Source of the DNA: Dasyornis broadbenti
Taxonomy: Eukaryota > Chordata > Aves > Passeriformes > Dasyornithidae
Assembly: GCA_013397935.1 (NCBI GenBank)
Contig: VZRN01002232.1
Span: 244,682-308,681, forward strand
Length of the DNA stretch: 64,000 bases
Direction of reading: 5' to 3'
Numbering within the stretch: position 1 is the stretch's first letter; every line of letters starts with the position of its first letter. The notes under the pieces were generated by a model. It was not told the DNA's origin. It was given only the letters and a program-made list of their open reading frames with translations, and did not search any database. A program made the position numbers and the translations under genes. Shown here piece by piece: positions 25,601 through 38,800 of the stretch.

Positions 25601-28600
25601 CACTTGATGCAGCTCTTCAGTTTCTAAGGACCTCATGAACATAAAAATACATATTGCCACATCAACTAAGAGGTCTTGGGACTAGTCATAGCACAAAAGG
25701 CTACTACACAAGCAAAATGATAGCATAACACCTGTTTTATGACTGAACTGCTTTTTGGCTTGTATGTGGTTTTCACAGCAAAGTTCCTACATCAAACCAC
25801 CTAAAAAGGGCTACAAGCTCTGGCCTGCAGCACTCAAAGGAGGAAGAACGGATGCGAAAAGGTGTTAACCTCAGATTGGTCATTTAAGCAATCTGAGATT
25901 CTTTCTCCCATGAGATAAAACTGTGAAATAAAGTCATAGTTGGTAACAGCTTAACACAGACCCTCACACTATACTTCTCCAAAGGCTGCTCCCATTTCTG
26001 CCTTTGCTAAGTGAGGTGGTCATCTCAAGCAGTCCCCTTGCCGACATCCTCTGGTTAAAGACACAGAACTGCCTTTTCTCCATTACAGAATTCCAGCTGT
26101 GGGCGTTTCATTTACCTAACTGCCGTACAGTTATTTCTTGATTAAAAAAAATACACATAAAGTTACAGTAATACATGTTGACAGCCACTCAGAGTGCATT
26201 TACTTCCATAGTCATTGCAGAATTATTTTTGAATAAACACAAAGTAATAACTACAAGCCACTGAACCAGCTGATTTCTTGTGTTTGACTTTATAATTGTT
26301 AACAAACAGCATAAAAGTAGCATCTCAACTTCTCATTCATACTCCTGCAAAGGTAAGAAATAAAAATACATTTTTCTAATTGATTTTAAAGGAATGCATT
26401 CAACAATAGAGAAGAAATAAATTTCTTTTAGGGTTTTAAAAACTAAAAGCTAATTGTCTCCCACAAGTAACAAGAAATGTGACTGCATAGAAAAGAAATT
26501 ACTGTATTTTGAGTTCCATTTCAGGCAGTCAATTCATTCTGAGTGCATACTGAATCAAAATTGTATGCTGTATGTCCTTATGATAAGAATCCTTTTGTGT
26601 GGGAATAGAAAACGTACGCAGTTGAAGAGATAAAGGAAGGGAGTGAAAGTGGAATTAATTGCGAAGGAGAAAAATCCCCATCATTTCTGTACATACATAC
26701 GTATCGTTGGCTTAGATTATGTAAGTATTTCTGAGTATTCTTACTCAACTGGAAGTCATATCCTGAAAGAATACTATGGAGTTTGCTTTCTTACGTATGG
26801 AGGAATAGAGACAAAAGATCGATTTTACAGCAATGATTCCCTCAAGGATAATGTTTCATCCTCCACAAAGCTACCAGCTGTTTCAAAGTGAGGAATTTGT
26901 TCCTGTCTCAGGTTACAACTCCAAGGTCAGCCAGCCCCTCAAATAAGTTGAGATGGAATGGAGAACAAGCCTAGCGTTGCCATATTTGTTTTTACCAGCT
27001 TTAAAAGAATTTCTTTCTCATCCCCACCTCTGATTTTTATTTACAATAAGTGTAGTGATCCTTGAGGAAAAATCCAAATGACCAATGAGCATAAAGGACA
27101 CTGCAACCACTCCCACTGGCTGTCAGAACTGAACTTGGAAAAGAATGCTCAAGTAAAATACTAACCAAGTTACACAGAAATGAAAACCCTTTCAGACAAT
27201 TTTAAGGATTTATAGTACACCAATACACCAGACAATGCAATGCAGTGGAAAACTGGTATAATTTTTCTAAAACCTCAGAGAAAACCTGAAGTGCTAACAA
27301 ATACAGGGACAGAATTGCTATTATTAATCTAATTTTTTCTGCCATTTAATAAGTAAACACAGCCAACTTCAATAAACAAGGAGGGGCTTTTTTTCTAAAA
27401 CGTGTTCATTCAACAGAGGAATGGTATATGAGCAAAGCATCAGCCAACCAACCTCTGTCCCTGCGAAAGCACCTCACTGGTACTTTCCTCCACAGAGTCC
27501 AGCTTAAGAGCCCTGGTATCTTTGTATATAGTGCAGTGCTGAACCAACAGCATTTAACAGTCCCTATCTACACAACACCACACATGCTTCTTTAAAAAAA
27601 AGAAAAGCAAAATTAGTTTTGTGCCTTCTCCATGCTAAAAAGTTGGACCTGAAGCCACTCACACTCTCAAGGAAGCAGGATTTCTCAAGGCAGAGAAACC
27701 ATTTGGCATCACCTTTCTTTGAATAGTTTAGCATCTGAACAGACACAGTTCAACTGAGGAGGAGAGAATAGTTCTACAGCAGGCAGTGCTATTTTTGGAA
27801 TTAAGAGCAAACAAGACCAGACAAAAACCATATAAAATTACCTCTGTTTGTGCTTTTGGTTCTCCAGCTTTGGCCCTCTCAAGCAGTTCTTCAAAGATCC
27901 CTTCAGGTTCTTCCTTCATGCCCTCTATGAATTAATTTGATAAAGAAAATGGTTTACTACCCATAGTTATAGTATTTTTAAAATCATTGCTATATGTGGT
28001 TGAAGAATTAAACGATTGTAACTAAGAGATCTAACACAAGTGTTTTGCAAGAACAGTGGAAATTAGCTTTTTACAATACTTACCCCTCCACCTCAGTATT
28101 ATACTGCAGCATATTTACCCTTACTTGTTATTTGGCACATGCCACAGGATAACAGTTTACAGTTTCTCATTTACTTCCACAAAATTCCTCTCTCAATAGA
28201 GCATTCATTACAATAAATATGAGCACATATGGAACATGTAATTTGGGTCAGCTCATGTACTGTTACTTTTCTTGATAGCACTTCAGTCTTTCACCTGTCA
28301 ATCTCTATATTTAGCACTGGAACCTCTTCTAGAATTTTGAAAAATTAATCAGCCTTTAAAACAATGTATTTGAAAGGTCAGTTCCTCAGTCTCTGGAGCA
28401 CACAGAAACTAACAACGATTATACCCACTAAACCTCTTTTTTTGTTTTGCTCCACACTTCACCTAGTATTTTTCTTCTTTCCTATCTACTGAACACATAC
28501 AGACTTAAACAATTGTTTTTCTTCAAAAGCATCATACTGCTCCACTAGTCAATCAACAAGAAAAACTCTTGAGAGCTTTATCAGATATCCAGTTTTGGTA

Positions 28601-29759
28601 AACAACATAATGCTACATGCTACTTGATGAACAAAGAATTAGTTAATGGAAAAGCTGACAACAGCTAAGACTACTACTTTTTAATGAGATGACTTCTCAT
28701 AAATTAGTTTGGAAAAATTTTAAAGAGAAAACCCAGTACAACTGTTATGTTTTAAATTTGGTAAGAATGGACAACTGACCACTGACTTAGCATTACAGCT
28801 TTATTAACCAACCAACTGCACTTATAGTTAGAAAGGTAGATCCAAATTCTACAGCAAGTGCCAAAGTCTGACCCCTATTTACCACATAACCCCACACAAA
28901 CACACTGGGAGACTTTGTAGCTACATCCTGAGGGCAGTGGCAGCATGAGAAGCGTGATTGGGAAGAAGTGTCCAAATGCAGGAAACTGACTTTTAGGCAT
29001 CCACACCAAGTTACAGTTCCTACCTGACTGGGGCAGCAGCAATGCAAAAAGCTGCTGAGCAGCCCTGCGAGCTGAGGGGCCAGTCAGTACCAGCTCTTCT
29101 TCAGAAGATGGCAGGAAGGAAGAAATAAACCTCATTCCACAAGATCTCCTGAAGGGCTACTTGCATTCTTTAACGTCCCTGGTATTGGGACTAGTTTCAA
29201 ACAAGAACAGGCTACAAGCCAACACTTTCATTAAAATGGATGTATTTAAGAAGAGCAAACCATGAAGTAAGATTTCTTTTTCACCATGCCACAGCTTTGT
29301 CTGCCAAGCTCCACTTGGAAAAATTCTAATGCCAGATTATAAAATGTTGTCTGGCTAAACAAGGCACATAATGAAAATAATTTTCATTTAGTACTTGGTC
29401 TTTGCAGAAAGCTGTAATAATATTATTGTAAAATAGGCAAACAGCATCCCAGCAAAATTAACTACTTAATCTCCTTGCCCTGATATATAACCAGCATAAT
29501 TTGAACTCTAAACAAGTCAGAAGCCTGTTTTCCAGATGGCACCATTAACACCAGCAAACATCATTCAGGGCCTCTCTGCTAACAGTAAACAAGAAGTTAC
29601 AGGAAAGGGCATATTGTTTGAAAGAAGCGTAATATTCATCCACCTACTCCATTCAAATGAAACAAGCTGGGCAAGGCAGTACTTTTCCTCTTCTTCCTGT
29701 GTTTTTTCAAATTCATTAAGCCCTTTTGCATTAAAATTTCAGCACTTGCTGTCTTAGGA

Positions 29760-29828
<69 letters not shown>

Positions 29829-32800
29829 CTGTTCAGGGTTTTCTACATGTTGAGAACACCACAAATACTTCAGTGATACTCTGGATAATATAGGAGGCAC
29901 CATTCAGAAGTCAGTGTTAGCTAATTAAGTGGAATTTACACACACACACACACAAAAAAACAAACTACAGAAAGCAGTTTGCTAAACTGGTAAAAACCCT
30001 AATAAGAAAGGCAGTTCTCTGTCAGCTAATATGGCAAAGTCTCTTCCTTTCTCTTCTGCTCCGCTTGGCACACATAAGAGCATAGCACAGCTCTGAAAAC
30101 TTACAACAACAGAAAGCTGAAGAAACAAAACAGGAAACAGGTTATAGTTACTTTATTGCAATTACACTGCAGATTAATATGTACATAATTGTATTTGCAA
30201 AGATGGGGCGGGAAAAAGAAAAGAAACATTAAAAATGTGCAGCCTTATGGTTTAACTTCCTCATTTAATGGAAAAAAAAAAAAAAAAAAGGGGTTTANNN
30301 NNNNNNNNNNNNNNNNAAAAAAAAAAGGGTGTTATTGCAGTAAACTTGTTGAAATGTTTGTTCTAACAGACCTGACTGCCAGGGGAAAAAAAAACACTTT
30401 CTGCTGTTATTTTCAACTTACTGCCCAATCCCTCCCACCCAGTTATCAATTCTATGTACTTGCACATGTGATCTATGAATATAAATAACAGATAGTTAAT
30501 TAAAAATGTGCCTGTGGATTGATTATGTAGTTGTAGGGCAAAGGTGGAAGAACAAGTAGTAGAGATCCAATTTAGAATATCTTAGAATATACAGTTCTCA
30601 TACAGTAACCAGCAATATTTTTCCTTTGCTTTAAAGATAATCTAGAGGATGAATAAACAGGTAAAGCATGAATGATTCTAGTTGCATGGCTGCCATTATC
30701 AATCTACTTTCTCATAAGGTATCTAGGTCAGCCTCTGAAGGTAAAAGGTCCAAAACACAGTCAAGGTGTGTTTTAGAACAAAGATAGACAACACACACTT
30801 ACTTTCAATTCAGCCCAACACCAGAACAAACACTACACAAGAGTATATGCACCCCCATCACAGAAGAAGTGATGATCTATAACTTATCACCCTTGTTCTT
30901 AAGCCTGTTTTTAGTCAGAAAATCTCTTGATGTGTATTCCTCCCACATAAGAGTACTGCAATGGAAATGCTGTCAGTAGAAACTTTCATTTTCCAGCTTT
31001 GCTAAAACTCATGCCTTTTTAATGTCAAATTTTACTCTGTCTTGAATATAAAAACTTCCAGAAGACAGGAACAATTATCCTGCAATACTTCATACATCTT
31101 TTATGGCAATTAAAATAGACTTCAGTAGCTGTTTTGTGTCAGGTGCATTAATATAAGCCAGTGAAGTCTATCAGTTATTCAAGGCTCACACACACTGCAG
31201 TCATTCAAATGAAAGCAGGCAAGTGAAAGTACAAAAGTTTGAGGCAGCAGGTAGCATTCATAAGAGAAAGAAATTAAGACAGGGGTGTAGAAGGGTGGTT
31301 AGTACTTAATATTTGCTGTAGTTCCAACTCTGCCACCAAGAACCTCAAGACTGTGTAAAGCTTAGTTCATCATCAGGCTGCTCTATAATTCAGTTCCCGA
31401 TATCCTTCCTCTGGAAGTTCACCCTTCCAGAGACAGATCATTCAACACAAATTAGTTAATGGCTATTGTAACAATAACATTATTAATAAAATTTTAGCGG
31501 TTTGGGTTTTTTTTTTTTATTCTGTATGATTGTCTTAGATTTATGATATGAAATGACACTGTATACTTTAATTTTTCTCAATTTCACTCAAAAAATGGAA
31601 AAATGTTATTTGTCATCTGCAAAGTATGATGCAGATGTATTTCTGAGTTTGCTACTTTTATGTCATCATACTACAGAAAGCATTTAAACCTTTGAAGGCC
31701 TACAGAAATATCCACTTTTGATATTTAGGCTGTTCTTTGAACAAGTTAAAGCTGTCTCTAAAAATCCATTTTAAGAAAGCATTTATTAAAAAAGACTCAC
31801 AATAAAACTGATAAAGACCTGTATTTATTTCACAGTCATACAGCCTTCAGAAGTAGACTAAACTAAAACTGCCTGTTATTAAGTGATAGACTTCAATGGT
31901 ACTAGCAAAACAGAACTACAGAGTAATTTCTGTTTTCCTAGTAAAAAGTATGTTTTAAAACTCCAGGAAAAATACTCAGAATACAGAAGTCTAAACATAG
32001 GTGTTTATGTAGGGAGGCCACAAACAGGCTGATGAAAACTAAAGAGAACTACTTTACTTTTTGAAGCTTTACACATTATTTGGCACATTGGCCACCTAAA
32101 GTAAGACTCCAGCTTTGTTGCTATAAGCTCAAATGCAAATTTAGCATTCATTCTGTCATAGGCAGGCATTTTTACTGTTTCTGTTAGGTTTTGATCAGAA
32201 ACAGGAAATATTTAAAAAGGACACATTTCAGTTTCTTAAACACTATGCTAGGATTCAATTATTGTCCCTTACCGCTGAAATTCAGCCATTAAATTGACAA
32301 AAAGGCAGACAAATCTACAGCAGGGGATTAGTCCAAGTGAGATTGCAAAATACCACTGCTTAAAATTTTAAATCACAAAAGGAAGATGCCCTTATAGATT
32401 AGAGATTAAATAATATATCTAAGCCTCATATTCAGACTATATTGAAAACTAAAACCCAAACAAACTCTTCAACATTCATAGAAGGTTTTGAAGAATGGAC
32501 TTACACAATCTAGATACAAAGTATTTTCAATGCAAAAGACTTCACAGACAAATAAAGTAAACTGGGGTTGTTGCAAAATTTCCTTCCCAATAGTCTTGCA
32601 CAAATCAATAATAGATGCAATATATTCCCAATCCTTATTATACCCTTAACATATACATCTGAATCACATTGTGTGAGCATCACTGTAATTGGCTGACTTG
32701 TTGCAAAGTGTCTTATCACATATTTAACAAAAATGGTTTACATATATTTTAGACAAACACTGCTTCCAAAACCCCAGCATTTTAAGTGACATTGTATATG

Positions 32801-35800
32801 ACACTTCCATGCTTGAATGCTGAAATCTTTAAAAGCACCTAACAGTCCTTTCATATAAAGTAAGATTTTTAGTTGCATATATATGCACACAGAGTGAATC
32901 ATACACACACACCTAGCACATAGAACACCCTCAATTTTCTCAGTGTTACTTCTAACCACTAGGAATCACTGCCTTCCTTCAAAATAGTCTACTAAAGTTA
33001 TTGCATGCCGAAAGAATCAATAGAGTGCATGCTGAATAATAAAAGTGTTTGTAGATTTACTTTTCTGCCAACACAAACACATTAAAGCTCTCAGTAGAGT
33101 GGATTTACTCAGCTCAAGGGAGTTTTAGCCCCTTGCCTGCTAATATCAACCCCTGGCCAGGTGCACACAGCTTTCTTCTTAGGTTACGGCTACAACACCT
33201 GAATTCCAGATTAAGCAAGAGGCCAAAGACCATGAACAGGGAATAACAAAGCAAAAAACCCGGTATTTTAAAGGATCACGATTTCCTATGCCTTCTGAGC
33301 TTAAGATCCTACTTGTTCACACAGTTATTGGAGGCCAGCCCCATGACAGTCATGCTATCATGCACAATGCATAATTTTTTAAACACAAGCTGGGGACTTT
33401 TAAGTGCTTTGAATGAAACGCTGAAAACCTAGTGAGAACCGGATAAAAGGAAAACTGAAAGCACTTTCTCAGAAAGGATGCAACAATGAAACATTCATAC
33501 AAAATATGAAAGTTTAAAAGAAATTACAGGTTTTACAAGAGAATATTGAAGCTCATGGAAACTCTATTGAACAAAAGGTTAATGCATTAAGCAACACCCA
33601 CACTAAGAGTATGAAGGAAACTGGTATGGCACACACACATGATATGATCATGACTTCAAGAATTAATTTGGGCTCAGTAAAAGAAGTAACAGGGATCTGC
33701 AGGAGGAGGAAAAAGAACCATGTGTTGGGGAGCATAAAGGATCCAAGGTGACAAGATACTAAAGAATTCTGGACTGGACTTCCCATTTTGTAGTACAGCA
33801 AGTATTCCTGAAGTGACTGAAAACTGTCAGGAACAGCTAATGTGCACAACACAGATGATATGTTCAGTCCAGTGGGAACACACCTCCGAGCTCACTGAGC
33901 AGACACCTAGAAAAATACATAACCATTTTCACTATTCCATGAGAAAGCCTGACAGCTGATGCAGATGAAAATTGTTATCAAGGTGGCCCAGCAAAGTGAT
34001 GCAAGCAAAGGTAAGTAGGCAGTCTTCCAAATGACCTTGCAAATTAAATGTAGCTTCCTTAATCTTTTGTTTGAATAAACATGACAAAGACACACTGACA
34101 AAAATCAGAGCAACAAAAAGGCTGGAAGACAACAATAATGACCTCAATTACATCCCGGAAAATCATACATTCAAAAACAGGATATGATTTTAAATATGTT
34201 TAATAAATAACTTTTTATGTTAAGTAGTTGAAGAAACCAAAAGATACAACCCGTTTCTTTTCCTAATTAAAAAACAAAAAAGATTTATTGGGTGGGACAG
34301 GTGGATCCAGCTCATATTTCCATCTCCAAAGACAGGGAGCAAAGCTTCTCACAAAATTCCTCTAAACAAATTAGAATGCAGCTGCTACATGGAAAATGAG
34401 AAATTAAGAAATAGAATATGAAGATTAGAAAAACACAGCTTTCATTCTCCCAGAGGAAAGATGATCAATTTAGACACACAGGGATAGAAAATAAGGCCTA
34501 AATCATTACATATTTATATGTGAATAAACAAAAAGGGGCTAATACCAAGGTGCCAAAATCTGTCAATGATGCTGTGTTACTCAGGAAAAAAACAACAACA
34601 AAAAACTCAGGCAAAACCTGCAGAAGGATTTAATGACAAATTAAGTGACAGAAGGCCAGATGAAATGCAGCAAACCACGAAGGCACTTTATCATTGCACA
34701 CACAGTGATAAGCTCTGAACTATTATCACTCAGCATAACACCTTGAAGTTGTAACTGTTTTATTGAAAACACAGCTCAGTGCTAAGACACTATTATCAGA
34801 GCCTTATAAGCTGGGGAAGAAACTGAGGAGAATGAAATGGAGAAGGTAAGCAGAGAGACTATTCAGTGTCTTTCCAAATACAAAAACTAAAGGGCATGAA
34901 GAGATTAAAACTATTTGGCCAATGCCAAATATTTATACTATTTTAAAAAGGCTTTTTAAAAATTTCTACGCTGCAAATAGCTAAAGAACATTCTGAATAA
35001 AATAAAGTAAGAACAGCACTAGTACTGCATTTAGAAAAAGCCCCCTGGGTCTAACAGGTGTGCTGTAAATAACAGTGCAAAGGATTCTCATGAGAAAGGT
35101 AACAGAAATCTTCAACCTGAAAAAGTCTGTCAACAATCCCTAGCATTAACACTGAGTATTGACAGCAACTTCTGTGAGCCTTCACAAACTGAACACATCT
35201 GTGGTAGTTCAGGTGTAAGAAAAAGCTGGATGCCATCCAGAAGAAGGAAAACTGCACTTCATGTTTTCATGAGCTTTATTCCAAAAGCTCACTACTTAAG
35301 TTAAATGGGTTTTCTACTCATAAGAAGTCACAGGATGTCAGGCATCTCCCTCAGTGTCATGTTACTAACTGACAAGAGTAATTGAGACATTTGACAGAGT
35401 AATATGGAACAAGATTTCATCCCTAGGCACTTCCACAAGCTAAATTACTGGGGTGGAAGCAGGGAGCAAAGAATGTGTTCTTTGACATTAGATCTTCTCC
35501 CACATAAGAACAAATTCTCTATATACCATGAAGAGCGTTGATGTCTGAACTGAACTTTGTCACATTGCACAGCAATGGAATTTCACGCATACATCACTTT
35601 ACTACTTTACCAAGAAGGCTTTACTGCAATAGAATCTGAAAGTGAGTAATGTCTGAATTACAAGGAAAATTACTTGCTTCTACTGTGAGAGGATACCAGT
35701 ATGAATAAACTATGTTCACTGCTAAACTCCACTCCTCCCACCATGCTCCACAAGGTAAGACAAACAAATGAATGTGTAGGTGGAGACTGACATGGCACAG

Positions 35801-38800
35801 AAAAGACAGATATAGAATTATTTGTACTTGAAAAAGCCTCTTCTTTGACTTCCATTATGACAAACTTGAAGCTGCATTTTTAATCGTTTTTTACGTATAG
35901 AGATTTCCATAAAAATATGCCTCTGAAGTGCAACATGCAAAGCTTATGCCATTCTTAGCCATTAATAAAAGTGCCTAAGTAGTACTTGCAAATAGGGTCT
36001 AACTCTTCTACAATTAAGTTTAGAATCACAAATGCACTCTGCCACAAGTTCCATCAGATAAAAAATTAAAATGCAGCTATATAATCTAGCAATGGATTAG
36101 ATTAAAAAATAAACATGCTATGAATCCTGTGCCAGAAGAATTCAGGGTGGTACACCAAAGGACTCACATCACCTTAACCATAAATATATAACTACCATAA
36201 ATATCTAACAAGACAATCAGCTTGCTGGAAGCCAGTCAGTTTTTAATATTAATTTTTCATCCTTGGTTTGCATTGAAGGGTGCCGAAATGTTTTCTGTTC
36301 CCTGGATTTCAACGCCTTCAGTAGAAATAATCTAAAATGAATTAAAAGAAAAAGCATCATTTGGTTTCTTACAAACCAAGCATCGAGCTGCTAAAGACAA
36401 CTCACCTGCAAAAACTCCATATTTGCAGACTACTTTGAGGCACTATCTTTCAGCTCTGCGTGACTGAATGGGATTCTCAGACAACGGCTGAAAAGGAATT
36501 CTTCTATACCTCAGCTTTCATCAGTCTTATCCTCTATTCATCCAGTATTTACCTTTGCTGTAGTACAGTCAGAAAGCATTACGGCTTCTCATGAAGTCAG
36601 GAGAGGTCTTACTGCACTGTTCAAAACTATGATAGGATTGTATGGTAATCATCTGGTCTAACTGTGCTACTTAAAGAAACAGAAAACAAAAACCAAAAAA
36701 CAACAAAACTCAAACCCCAAAGCATGACTGAATCATCAGGAACAATACCTTCTCGCAAACACGAAGCAGTTAATTTATGTTAGAAGAGTGAATGAATTTG
36801 CTTTAATGATTTCCACAAATTAAATATACCAGCTACAGAAAATCCTTTCATGATGGACTTTCAGTAATAGCTCATTTGCTAGTATGAAGAAAATTTTATA
36901 ATATTGGGCAGGAAGCAGGCAAAAAGAATGCATGCACATACAAAGTAAATAATGGAAGCATATTTGTCAAGCAATAAATAATCAAGAAAAAGCAGGAAGA
37001 TGAAAGCTTATTTGGGTGCCTGCCCATGGATATCAACCAAAACAGGTAGAGGAACACATTTTGTGCAGAATCTGCCTAAAAGGTATTTCTTTTGGAATAA
37101 TATCCTATATAATACCACCCACCCCTTTGGGAAGTGTATGGTGGTAATTTTGACAGGAAAAATTCTTTCTGTTAATAAAAACAAATCAAACAAATTCAAT
37201 AGTTTCAGGGAACAGCATACAGTTTTTTATTACAGATTTTGTTTCCAGTATGAAACAAGCTTTTTACAATCTCAGACACGCTTAGGAGTAAAGGCATACA
37301 CAATTAATGACAAAATAAAAATTTCTTTTGTTAACAGGATGCTGTGTAAGCTTATCTCCAAAGTGAAAGACGTCAGATCTCTTTCATTCATCCACAGGTA
37401 GAATATGGTAGTAGTCCATTATCAATGTACTTCTAGAAAAAGTTGATCTGTACATTTTGTAACAATAAATGCAGGCTCTAACAGTTTTTTGTGTGTCACT
37501 GGATTGTACTGTTGAGCTTTCAGTGATCAGTAGAGCCAGTCTGACTCTCTAGAGAAATCCTCCTACTCACTTTCACAAGTTCCAAAAGTTCAGTGGTATT
37601 GTGTGCAGTAACTATGTAGGAGTAAAGTTTCTGGAAAGACTGACATTCCACTTAAAAGCTGGCATCAAGCTTCATGTCATAAGCATGATTTGTACGTATC
37701 AAATATAATGACACAGAGAAACTGACTGGAGGAGAAGAATACTTTGCACAACAAACATCAACGATTTGAAAAAAAGGTTTTATTAACTTTAGATGCTCAG
37801 CTGCTCATCCATGAGTGCTGAATCCTTTCACCCATTCAGAAGCTTCTGGGATTCTTAACTGCGTTTTAAGAGCTTGGTACAATTCAGAGTACAAGGCATG
37901 TTTTTCTTTTATGCCCTTTAACCTCCATGGTCAGATCTTAAGAGGGTCCTACTTGTCCCACAACAATTCAGAGTTCTTACAGCAGCATGCTTTGGCAAGC
38001 ATTCTATTTTGAAAGGTGATCACATGGATGGGAGAGAAGGGAATAACATTTGTTTACAGAGCTGTTCCAGTCCAGGACTCAACTCTGCTTTCTCTGGGAG
38101 GAGCAATGCATTTGTAGATATGGTAATAGTCTTAGTCACACCACAATTGCAAGTCATCAAATAGCATTAAATTGAAATGAGAACAACTTCTGCACCCCCA
38201 CAAAATGAAGGTAAATTGTCAGGAGAGCAATAAAGAACGAAGCATGTAGGTGGAAGACTAAGAGTGATATTACAGACTATAAATTTTAAAAGTGGAGGGA
38301 AAAATATTCTTAAAAGCTATATTTTTCTAGCATAGCTATTATTGTACAATGATCTTTTAAAGTCATTACAATAATTTTACACATAACTAATGAACCAGTC
38401 CTGCTGCTTTTTCTATGCAGGCATCTGTGATTGAATCCTTTATGGATGAGCCGGGATAAATCTAACATAAATCTGCAGTTCCAAAACTGTAGAGTTAAAA
38501 ATAAACTAGCATTTCTTTGTTGAGAATCATCAATATTAACCCCTTCCACCAACAAAAAAGAAGGAAGAAAGCAATGAAAAGCAATGTGTGAAGTTGAGAC
38601 CATAGAGCTCACCAAGCCCACGTATTTTTGTAGGTGCAGATGAAAAGTTATTGTGACAACCTGCACAATGCACATGGAATTTCAGCAATTCTGCAGTTAG
38701 AGCACTTCATCACATTGATACTTCAGCAGTTCATTCACTATCAAAACTGAGGGGCCCTTAAAAAAGGACCATTCCAACTCTTTGCCAAATCCAGTGTCTT

